Assembly (NCBI GenBank): GCA_016933315.1
Contig: JAFGBE010000030.1
Span: 1-11,331 of the forward strand
DNA length: 11,331 nt
DNA from: Candidatus Auribacterota bacterium
Lineage (GTDB): Bacteria > Auribacterota > UBA6266
Direction: 5' to 3'
A program made the translations under genes and the position numbers. Position 1 is the first letter of the stretch; each line of letters starts with the position of its first letter. Below, piece by piece: positions 1 through 8,300 of this stretch. The notes under the pieces were generated by a model. The model did not search any database and had not been told where the DNA came from. It saw nothing but the letters and a program-made list of their open reading frames with translations.

Positions 1-924
1 GATAAAATCGCGGAAATATACAAATCAAGGAAAATTACCCACGCTGAAATTGAGTACCAGCTTCTGCCCGCAATAATCCCCGGGCATGAATCGCTCAAAG
101 ATTCGCTCAACACCCTTAAAAACCTTGACGCCATATGCCTTGTGGTAAGGCAGTTTAAAAATGACGCCGTATACCACATCAAAGAGACCGTGGACCCTGA
201 AAGGGACATTAACACCATCTTACAGGAACTTATCCTCGCAGATCTGATGCTGGTGGAAACAAGGCTGGAAAGAATAAAAGAATCCGAAAAAAAGAAAAAA
301 ACCGAACTGCTCGAAAAAGAAAAAAGCCTCCTGCTGAAAATAAAGTCTCATCTTGAGAATGAGCAACCCGTAAGAGATGCGGCATTTTCAGACGAAGAAA
401 GAAAAATGCTTCTCCCTCTGCAATTCATAACAAAAAAAAATGTCCTGATAGCGCTAAATGCCGACGAAACGGATATCAACCGGAAGCTGCCCGACAACAT
501 AGCAAGGTTCGATTCCCGGACAACCGTCACTTTCCCGATTGCGGCAAAGACCGAAGTTGAAATCAACGCTCTTGATGCCGCGGAAAGGGAAGAATTCCTC
601 AAAGAGCTTGAAATAAACGAACCTGCCATAAACCTGATGGCCAGGCTGTCCGTAAAACTTTTAAATCTTATAACTTTCTTTACTGCGGGCGAAAATGAAG
701 CCCGTTCCTGGATTATATCAAAGGGCCTTTCCGCTCCGCAGACGGCCGGAAAGATACACACGGATATCGAACGCGGTTTCATACGCGCCGAAATAATCAA
801 ATCAAAAGATCTATTTGAGTTCGGCAGCGAGCAGGCGGTGAAAGACGCAGGAAAGTGGGCGTTAAAGGGGAAAGATTATATTATAGAAGATTCTGACATT
901 GTCCTTTTCCGGTTCAATGTATAG
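1..924 (+). CDS. YchF/DUF933-family P-loop NTPase with TGS domain, 5'-truncated by the window
   Basis: The reading frame is open from base 1, so the start lies upstream; 307 residues are visible. The family is recognised by the LDAICLVVRQF segment (visible residues 43-53), the DPERDI stretch, a Lys/Glu-rich coiled coil (about 85-120), a G4-like NADE (153-156), and a C-terminal TGS domain (about 224-307) containing TFFTAG, APQTAGKIHTDIERGFIRAE and ending LFRFNV, all typical of YchF/OLA1. YchF proteins bind ATP or GTP and associate with ribosomes. The segment before LDAI, where YchF carries DIAGLVKGASKGEGLG (G3/switch II), instead reads QLLPAIIPGHESLKDS, so the DxxG motif is absent. This points to a divergent DUF933-type paralogue rather than canonical ychF; the P-loop is outside the window and cannot be judged. 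The gene ends 2 bp from the convergent stop of the PAS gene, and I see no terminator hairpin between them. Confidence 0.
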   Translation, partial: DKIAEIYKSRKITHAEIEYQLLPAIIPGHESLKDSLNTLKNLDAICLVVRQFKNDAVYHIKETVDPERDINTILQELILADLMLVETRLERIKESEKKKKTELLEKEKSLLLKIKSHLENEQPVRDAAFSDEERKMLLPLQFITKKNVLIALNADETDINRKLPDNIARFDSRTTVTFPIAAKTEVEINALDAAEREEFLKELEINEPAINLMARLSVKLLNLITFFTAGENEARSWIISKGLSAPQTAGKIHTDIERGFIRAEIIKSKDLFEFGSEQAVKDAGKWALKGKDYIIEDSDIVLFRFNV

Positions 925-926
925 GT

Positions 927-2768
927 TTATTTTCTTCTTCTCTTCTTCTCAGCGGATTTCCTTTTTGCTAATTCGGGATACAGTTTCTTCCTGCAATCGG
1001 GGCATATGCCGTGGCTAAAAGCAATTTCGGAGTACTTTTTCAGATATTCTTCCACCTGGTGCCAGTAGCCCTTGTCATCGCGGACCTTCTTGCAATGCGA
1101 ACATATCGGCAGCAATCCCCTTAATGTCTTTACCTGCGCCAGGGCATATTGAAGGTCTTCAATCAGTTTTTCCTTTTCTTTCTCGGCTATTTTCCGGTCG
1201 GTTATATCGCGCCCGACCGCCTGGATTTCTTTTATATCGCCATTGTCATCTAATATAGCCCTGTTCGTCCAGTGCTGCCATCTCACCTCGCCGCCCGGCA
1301 GCTTTATTCTCTGCTCATGGAATTCAATCGGGCTTTCGGCAGACAAAGATTTCAATCTCTCCAATACCATCTTCCTGTCTGCAGAGAGTACGCAAGGCAG
1401 GAACTTTTTGCCTATCAGGTCCTTGCATTTCTTGCCGAAATAGCGGCCGTAAGCTTCATTCACGAATGTAAGCGTATTATCTGGGAGGAACCGGCATATA
1501 AGCTCTGTCTGCCCTTCTACTATCGCTTTATACCGCTCCTGGTTATAACGGAGCTCCTTCTCGGCTATTTTCCGGTCGGTTATATCCAGCACATAACCTT
1601 CATAATGTGTTATTCTCCCTTTCCTGTCCCGCACAATGACTGTTGAATCATACAGGAATTTTTCTGTTTTATCCGCGGTAAATATCCTGTACTCCTGTTC
1701 AAACTTATCAACCCCTTTTTTGCTGTATTGCTTTACCTCTCTTTCAATCCTTTCTCTGTCATCAGGATGCACAATATCGGCATATTTGATTCTGCCTTTC
1801 AGAAAATCTTCAGCTGAATATCCGAACTGTTTCACATTGTTTGATACATACTCCACAGGCCAGTCTTCCTTCGCGAACCACCTGAACACAACCACAGGGC
1901 CCCTGGTGTGGAGTTTCTTTTCCCTTATAAGCGCTTCTTCCGCTCTTTTTGATTCCGTGATATCCTGCACCAATACAAAAACCGTCTTCTCGTTGTTTAT
2001 CTCGAGTATCCTGGCATCTACTTTAACGGGGAATTCACGTCCGTTCTTATCCCTGTTTTCGGCTTCAACGGAGAAACCGCCGAATGAAAGGCTTGCTTCA
2101 ATAAGCCCGGGAAGCATCTTCGCCGTTTTGGCGCTGACCAGGTCTTTGATATTCATCTCCTTCAGTTTTTCTTTTGTGTACCCAAGCATTTTGGCCGCTT
2201 CCTCATTGCAATCGATGATATCGCCATCTATTGTTTCGAGAAAAACGGCAAAAGGAGCCAGTTCAAACAGTTTTTTGAACTTTTCTTCGTTCTCGCGGAG
2301 CCTCTCTTCAAACCTTTTCCTTTCGGTAATGTCAATGAACATGGACATTTTGGAAATGACTTTTTCCCCATCGAATATGGGTGTGTTGATAATATAGAAC
2401 CAGCGGTTATCTTTGGGGCTCAGCAGTTCCCACTTCGCCGTCTCCCCTTTAAAAACTTTTTCATTCACGCACCAGGGACAGATTGACTTCCTTCCATGAA
2501 GGACTTCATAGCATTTTTCCCCCGTAGCATCCCGGCCGGTCCTTTTCACAAGATTTTCATTCATGAAGGTGACAATATAATCGTGGGAACATATGTAGAT
2601 GTAACCGTCAAACCCCTTGACTATGGCAGACATCAGTTCTTCTTTTTCCCGGAGGGCTTCTTCTATCAACCTACGCTGCACCTGGAGCGCCTGCACATCC
2701 ACAAGACGATGTTTCAGTTTTTCTATTTCGGCGAGCAATTCCTCTTTAGATCTCGTTTCTTCTTTCAT
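927..2768 (-). CDS. Four-PAS sensor protein with C-terminal CxxC...CxxC (putative zinc-binding) module, 613 aa
   Basis: Soluble signalling protein with no membrane segment. In order: an N-terminal coiled coil (about 5-45); PAS1 (45-150); PAS2 (160-275); PAS3 (285-400, PAC-type, YADIVHPDDRERI); PAS4 (408-525); then a short C-terminal module (about 545-600) with C556-x2-C559, 29 residues, C589-x2-C592, GYWHQ, and SHGICPDC followed by KKLYPE. PAS domains end in the usual DIT(E/D)(R/S)K linkers. PAS1 also has C86, C97 and C100 in a CYEVLHGRKSICPWC context. There is no histidine kinase, GGDEF, EAL, HD-GYP or receiver domain, so output is unknown. The C-terminal module recurs, as I recall, in PAS and response-regulator proteins of Deltaproteobacteria and candidate phyla, and looks like a metal-binding knuckle; its function is not established. 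The tail is very basic (KKRRRK). The ATG is preceded by GGAAAAGGG and by an in-frame stop 8 codons upstream, fixing the start. It follows the 815-aa HD-GYP gene after 84 bp and may have its own promoter. Confidence 0.
   Translation of the reverse strand: MKEETRSKEELLAEIEKLKHRLVDVQALQVQRRLIEEALREKEELMSAIVKGFDGYIYICSHDYIVTFMNENLVKRTGRDATGEKCYEVLHGRKSICPWCVNEKVFKGETAKWELLSPKDNRWFYIINTPIFDGEKVISKMSMFIDITERKRFEERLRENEEKFKKLFELAPFAVFLETIDGDIIDCNEEAAKMLGYTKEKLKEMNIKDLVSAKTAKMLPGLIEASLSFGGFSVEAENRDKNGREFPVKVDARILEINNEKTVFVLVQDITESKRAEEALIREKKLHTRGPVVVFRWFAKEDWPVEYVSNNVKQFGYSAEDFLKGRIKYADIVHPDDRERIEREVKQYSKKGVDKFEQEYRIFTADKTEKFLYDSTVIVRDRKGRITHYEGYVLDITDRKIAEKELRYNQERYKAIVEGQTELICRFLPDNTLTFVNEAYGRYFGKKCKDLIGKKFLPCVLSADRKMVLERLKSLSAESPIEFHEQRIKLPGGEVRWQHWTNRAILDDNGDIKEIQAVGRDITDRKIAEKEKEKLIEDLQYALAQVKTLRGLLPICSHCKKVRDDKGYWHQVEEYLKKYSEIAFSHGICPDCRKKLYPELAKRKSAEKKRRRK
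1180..1208. repeat. 29-bp exact direct repeat, copy 1 (PAS4 linker)
   Basis: Identical over 29 bp to 1558-1586, 378 bp away centre to centre. It lies within the 613-aa PAS gene and encodes the linker DITDRKIAEKE at the end of PAS4. 378 is a multiple of 3, so the two copies are in frame. The flanking bases differ immediately on both sides. Confidence 0.
1558..1586. repeat. 29-bp exact direct repeat, copy 2 (PAS3 linker)
   Basis: Second exact copy of the 1180-1208 repeat, encoding DITDRKIAEKE at the end of PAS3. Protein similarity alone would not keep synonymous positions identical over 29 bp, so recent duplication or gene conversion is likely. Confidence 0.
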
Positions 2769-2794
2769 AACCCTTTTCCATATAGGCTGTTATG

Positions 2795-2842
2795 ATTCTA
2801 GCACTTATCCTGCGCCAATCCCAGGCTTTTTTTTTGCTTTTT
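2795..2842 (-). promoter_or_regulatory. Possible internal promoter for the PAS-array gene (extended -10 plus A-tract)
   Basis: On the minus strand, in the 84-bp gap before the 613-aa gene, TGCTAGAAT (2803-2795) is an extended -10 element with 5/6 match in the hexamer. An A9 tract (2835-2827) and a further A5 (2842-2838) lie upstream, where an UP element would sit. The -35 position (TGGGAT at 18-bp spacing) is a poor match. The predicted start would be near 2787, giving a leader of about 20 nt. This is a weak prediction; the gene may equally be read through from upstream. Confidence 0.
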
Positions 2843-2852
2843 CCATAAAAGA

Positions 2853-5300
2853 TTATTTAAACGTAAAGTTTTTTTCGCGGAATAATCTAAGGCAGGCGTC
2901 AACTACATCGGGGTCATACAACTTTCCCCTGTTTTCGGATATTTCCTCGAGCGCCTTGTCAATCCCGAGCGCAGACCTGTAAGGGCGGTGGGAAGACATT
3001 GTTTCAACAACATCGGCAACACCTATTATTCTTGCACCGATAAGGATATTTTTGCCGGAAAGGCCGAACGGATAACCCGAACCGTCAACTCTTTCATGGT
3101 GCTGCAGGACAATATCGGCTACCGGCCAGGGAAACTCGATATTTTTCAGGATATCATACCCGACCCGCGGATGGGTTTTGATAATCTTATATTCTACATC
3201 GGATATTTTTGCCGGTTTGTTAAGTATTTCCGCCGGAACATATATTTTCCCCACATCATGTATGGAAGATGCAATCCTGATACCCTCAATTTCCCTGTCT
3301 GAAAGGCCCATTTCCAAAGCGATGGCGCTTGCGAGCTGGGCAACCCTTCTTTCGTGCCCTGCCGTATAAGGATCTCTTACCTCGACTATGCTTCCCATCG
3401 CGTTTATCGTGCTTTCCATGCCGTTTCTCAATTTTTCATAACTTGCCTTAAGCTCCGTCTCTTTTTTGCATCTTTCAAGCGCATTCGTAAAAATTTCACC
3501 TATTATTCTTAAAAGTATGATTTCATCATCTGCCCATTTCCTCTGTTTTCTCACAGAATCAAAACCCAGTATCCCCAGAGGAGTTCCGGCAACCTTCAAT
3601 ATGACATTGATAAGGGATTTGATTCCCTCTGCCCGGAATTCGTCCCGCTCGTTTTTTGCTTCCGCAGGCAATTCGGAGATATCGTTTAGATGGACTATTT
3701 CATCTTTTTTTAACTTATTTACTATCCACCCGAATTTTCCGGTATTAACGTTCATCAGCCTTTCTTTCTGGGGGATAATCCCTTCGGCGCACCATTCATA
3801 CAGATTATCCATAACAGCGCCCTTTTCCCTGAAAAGAAAAACATAGCTCCTGTCAACGCCGGTAAACCGGCCTATCTCCATCAAGGCCCTTTGTATCTCA
3901 TTGTCTATTTCCTCGTTTCTCATATCTATAAAACTGGTTGAGATGGATGTTATCAGCCTTTCGAAATCCAGCCTGTAACTCGCCCTTTCTTCCGCTCTTT
4001 TCCAATCGGAAACATCTATCAATGTCTCCATGACACAGGTTTCCCCGTCCAGCTCAATAGAATCCGCGCTTTTAATAACAGGCACTTTTTCCCCCGAAGG
4101 CCTGGTGACAACCACTTCCTTTCTCTCTGTTTTGGACATCCTGTCATCGATAATAAAAGCCCTGTCTTTTGTATCGGCGAAGAAGTTTTCCGGGTTTCTT
4201 CCTATCATCTCGCCTCTCTGGCGCTGAAATATCTCGAGGGCAGAGGGGTTTATATCTATGATTTCGGATTTGTTGTTTGTGACTATGATGCCCACCGGCG
4301 TATTTTCAATAAGCTTCCTGAAGGTTTCCCTGCTCCTGTAAATCTCTTCTTCCGCTTTTTTCCTTACGGTAATATCCTCCCCGAACCTGTAAAAACCCAC
4401 CTCGTCCCCGTTGTTATCCTTTTTCGGTATGACTATAAGATGTACGGGGAACACGGTCCCGTCCTTGTGGACAAGGTTGATTTCATCGTTATACATCCCT
4501 GTTTCCGAAGCAATCTTATGCACCTTATCGGCATCGGGCGGGTTTTCGTGCAATTTATGAACTTTAAGTTTTTTAACCGTTTCATTAACGCTGTACCCAA
4601 GCATTTTTTCGGAAAATTTATTCCAGAGAACGATATTCCCTTCCTTATCCGCTTCGCAGAGATGCAGGGGGATATATTCTATGGAAAGCCTGTATTTTTC
4701 CTCGCTTTCGGCAAGCGACTTCAGGTAATTCATCCTCTGCAGGATTATCCCTATCATATTAAGGAAATGTATAAGGACCCCTTTCATGGCAAGTTTATAA
4801 CCGGGGTACAGCTGCATATAGCCGATCGCGACAATTTCCCCTTCCCTGATGCTCGCAAGGGCATAGCGCTCGACATTTCTTTCGGATTTCACATCTTCGG
4901 TAAACTCTTCGGGAAAAATATTCAGGAGGCATGCGCGGCTTGCGGAACAGTCGACTATTTCATTGTCTTTGAAAGTCTTGAATACTTCATCAGGCATTTT
5001 TCCGATGACACCTGGTTTCTCTTCAAGGAACGAAAGCCCTGTTTCTCTTTCGGTCGTCACGACTTCAAGTTTCAGCAAATTGTCCGGTTTTGACGAAGCA
5101 AAGGCAACGCACTTCGCATTGCACATCCGCAAAAGGTTTTTGCATAACACGGAATATATTTTCTCTTCGCTCGCCCCTTCCACCTCGAGAAACGTATCGC
5201 ATATTATCCTGAACGGCCTGCTGCCGCTGTCAAACACCAGGGTTGTCCGCTCTATTTCATCTTCAAAAGGGCTTTTGCTCTTGTTTAATTCATCGTTCAT
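2853..5300 (-). CDS. GAF-PAS-PAS-GAF-HD-GYP probable cyclic-di-GMP phosphodiesterase, 815 aa
   Basis: Cytoplasmic sensor with a C-terminal HD-GYP domain, a family that hydrolyses c-di-GMP to pGpG/GMP using a metal centre. Order: GAF-like region (about 28-190, Cys-rich with C60, C64, C118, C124); PAS1 (200-315, ending FGEDITVRKKAEEE); PAS2 (325-435); GAF2 (450-605); HD-GYP (625-812). The HD-GYP residues all look present: H649 (YTAGHERR), H681-D682 (HDVGKIYVP), H710 (KTHP), H734-H735-E736, the DGSGYP signature (739-744) and D763 before the RPYR motif. Catalytic competence is therefore expected. The HD-GYP domain is very close (roughly two thirds identical by eye) to that of the upstream SLC5 fusion protein, indicating tandem duplication. 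The ATG lies 13 bp after the upstream stop and has no recognisable Shine-Dalgarno sequence; no alternative start is seen in frame between the upstream stop and this ATG. It is probably translated by re-initiation in the same operon. Confidence 0.
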   Translation of the reverse strand: MNDELNKSKSPFEDEIERTTLVFDSGSRPFRIICDTFLEVEGASEEKIYSVLCKNLLRMCNAKCVAFASSKPDNLLKLEVVTTERETGLSFLEEKPGVIGKMPDEVFKTFKDNEIVDCSASRACLLNIFPEEFTEDVKSERNVERYALASIREGEIVAIGYMQLYPGYKLAMKGVLIHFLNMIGIILQRMNYLKSLAESEEKYRLSIEYIPLHLCEADKEGNIVLWNKFSEKMLGYSVNETVKKLKVHKLHENPPDADKVHKIASETGMYNDEINLVHKDGTVFPVHLIVIPKKDNNGDEVGFYRFGEDITVRKKAEEEIYRSRETFRKLIENTPVGIIVTNNKSEIIDINPSALEIFQRQRGEMIGRNPENFFADTKDRAFIIDDRMSKTERKEVVVTRPSGEKVPVIKSADSIELDGETCVMETLIDVSDWKRAEERASYRLDFERLITSISTSFIDMRNEEIDNEIQRALMEIGRFTGVDRSYVFLFREKGAVMDNLYEWCAEGIIPQKERLMNVNTGKFGWIVNKLKKDEIVHLNDISELPAEAKNERDEFRAEGIKSLINVILKVAGTPLGILGFDSVRKQRKWADDEIILLRIIGEIFTNALERCKKETELKASYEKLRNGMESTINAMGSIVEVRDPYTAGHERRVAQLASAIALEMGLSDREIEGIRIASSIHDVGKIYVPAEILNKPAKISDVEYKIIKTHPRVGYDILKNIEFPWPVADIVLQHHERVDGSGYPFGLSGKNILIGARIIGVADVVETMSSHRPYRSALGIDKALEEISENRGKLYDPDVVDACLRLFREKNFTFK

Positions 5301-5313
5301 AATATTTTTCGCG

Positions 5314-8300
5314 TTAAATTTGTCCTGAAATAAATTTGAAGTTTTCTTTCATAAACAGTTTCAGGCAGGAATCCACAACAACCGGATCGTACAGCTTTCC
5401 CCTGTTCTCTACAATCTCCTGGAGCGCATTTTCGAACCCTATGGACGGGCGGTAGGGCCGCGGGGAGGACATAGCCTCAACAACATCAGCCACGGCTATT
5501 ATCCTGGACTCAAGAAGTATCTCTTCTTCCTTGATGCCGAAAGGATATCCGGAACCGTCTAATCTCTCATGGTGCTGCAGAACGATATCAGCTACGGGCC
5601 AGGAAAATTCTATAGTCTTTAAAATGTCGTAGCCGAGCTGGGGGTGCGTCTTGATAATGCTGAATTCTATATCCGTTAATTTGCTGGGTTTTGTCAATAT
5701 CTCGGAAGGCACATAGATTTTGCCTATATCATGAACTATAGCCGCCATGTAAATGCCGTTTATCTGTTCTTCGGGAAGCCTCATATCCTGTGCTATTGCA
5801 ACGGCTAACTGCGCGACCCTTCTTTCATGCCCGGCGGTGTAAGGATCTTTTGTTTCAACAATCCTTGCCATGGCAAGGATTGTGCTTTCCATGTTCTTCT
5901 GAAGCTTGTTATAACTGTCCTGAAGAGCTCTTCCGGCTTTCTTCTGTTCGGTAATATCCCTTATGACGCCCTGAAGCCCCAAAACCTCTTTTTTGCTGTT
6001 CTGCTTCAGGGCCGCTGTTACCAGGCATTCCATCTCCCGGCCTGCCTTGCTTTTCAGTTTTACCTCATAATTCCTTACGGAGCCGCTTTTCTCGATATCT
6101 CTCTCGAATTCATGGTAATCAAGAAAATCCACAAAAATATCCTTGTATTCCATTCTGGTCATCTCATCCCTGGAAAACCCGAAAAGCACCAGGGCCGATT
6201 CATTCACATCGATAAACCTGCCGTTCTCACCCGTAATGAATATCGCATCCCTGGAACTCTCAAACAATGCGCGGTATTTTTCCTCATTTTCCCGCAGGGC
6301 GCTCTCTACCCGTTTCCTCTGGCCTATAAGGTCTTCAAGCTCTTTAATTTTTTCCTCAAGCTCCATAGCGTGCAGAGAAAGAAGGTCTTCCCTTTCCTGA
6401 TGATAATCAATCTTCTTCTTAAGTTCCTGAGGGGTCAGTCTCAGGTCTGCAAGTATCTCGGCATAAGCTTCGGACAGCTCCTTTGACTCTTCCGGGGCAA
6501 AAACCCCTCCTTCCATCATAGCCTTATGGGAAGTGGCTGTGCCTATCGAACCGGCAAGCAATTTTTCTATCTCATTCTGGAGCCTCGCGAGTTCAAGGAT
6601 TGAAATGTGGCTTTCCTTTCCTATCCCTGTGAGATAGACCCCTTTCTTCAATATAAGGGATATTTTATCGGCAGGCAGGTAACAGGAGAGGATTTTTCTC
6701 ATAATCTCGAGCTTGTTTTCCAGCACGATATGAGCTTCTTTGGTTGCGGACCTGGCAAAAATATCCTCGCTGGGCAAGGCGCCGACAAAACCCTCTGCAT
6801 TCCTCTTTTCTTCCCTCTTTGTCCTGAAACATATGGAGCCGAGCATATAAAATCCCAGGTTAAAAAACATGGACCAGAAAACCGAATGGCTTACTATATC
6901 GGGGAATTTTATTCCGAAAAGCTCTGCCGGGCGGAGAATTTTCATCCCGAAAATGCCGTCCGATATGAATAGCGTCGAGAGCCAGCCGCTCGATGCAAAA
7001 CAGGGAATAAAAAGAGTGTAAAACCATACGGCAAAACCAGCCGTAATCCCCATAATAGCGCCGGCTTTATTCCCTCTGGTCCAGAAAATCCCGCCTATGA
7101 CAAGCGGCACAAACTGCAAAATCGCCACAAAAGAAACCATGCCCATATCAAAAAGAGAATAGTTTTCGCCGACAAACCACCCGAAAAGATATCCCAGAAG
7201 GATAAATATTCCGACAGTTATCCATCTCCACTGCAGAATATAGCGGCTCAGGCTTACCCTCCCGGTCAAGCTGAGCAGAGGAAGGATGACATGGTTTGAT
7301 ATCATTGTGGAAACGGTTATAGCGCAGACCATCACAACACTCGTCGCCGCTGAAAAGCCCCCCATCAGAACCATCATTGTCAGGTAATTGTTGCCGAATT
7401 TATAAGGCAATTGCAAAACAAAACTGTCCGCCTCATTCAAAGACAGCCCTTTCAGCAATGAAGTGAAGGCAATCGGGATGATAAATATATTAACTAAAAA
7501 TAAATATAAGGGAACCACCCACATCGCGGTCTTTATGTTGTTTTCATCTGAGTTTTCAACCACGCTCACATGGAACTGCCGCGGCAGCAATATGACCATA
7601 AACATGGACACCGCAAAGAAAGAAAACCATGTTACAAAAGACGAATCCCCGGAAAACCCTATTTTCATAAGCCCTGTGTACTGGCTCGAAGATATTTTGG
7701 CAAATAGATCCTGAAAACCGTTGTTCAGGGAATAAACCGCAAATATCCCGCAGACAAACAGCATAGAAACCGTAAAAATGGATGCAAGCCCTATGGAAAA
7801 AACCATTCCCGGGTGACGCTCGGTAGGGTCAACCCGCCTCACCCCGAATACAAGAGTAAAAACTATCATGAGGAGTATTACAAGGATTCCGATCTTATCC
7901 AGCCATTCCGTCTGGGCTCCCGGGGAAGTGGTGACTATCGCGATAGTGGATATTATTGCCTTCATCTGAAGCGCGATGTACGGCAATGTGCCCAAAAGGC
8001 AGAAAACGGCGACGATCGCGGCAAGCAGTTGGGATTTATTATAGCGCGCCGATATAAAATCAGCGATATTCGTTATATGGTGGGCATTCTTTATGCGCAC
8101 CATCTTCCTCAAAATGACCCACCAGAAAAAAACACCCGCGCAGGGGCCGAGATAAACGGCAAGATAGATTAACCCGTCTTTCGCCATCTTCGCGGTGTCG
8201 CCGTAAAAAGTCCATGCGCTGCAGTAAACGGCAATCGAAAGCGCGTAAACAAGCGGGTTTGAGATAATTTTCCTCAGCCTGTCAGATTTTTTTTCAACGA

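Noticed and set aside
2800..2820. Sigma54-like site before the PAS-array gene (TTGGCGC...GTGC on the minus strand)
   Set aside because: The GG and GC dinucleotides are 12 bp apart instead of 10 and the downstream half is poor.
2821..2842. T-rich run as a terminator of the ABC-facing strand or the HD-GYP gene
   Set aside because: The run is T on the plus strand, thus A on the coding strand of these minus genes, and no GC-rich hairpin precedes it on either strand.
5827..6486. Long open frames on the strand opposite the sensor genes (for example 5827-6486, 1636-2397 and 4440-5093)
   Set aside because: They lie fully inside well-supported genes on the other strand and their translations are low-complexity or Phe/Ser-rich with no recognisable domain.
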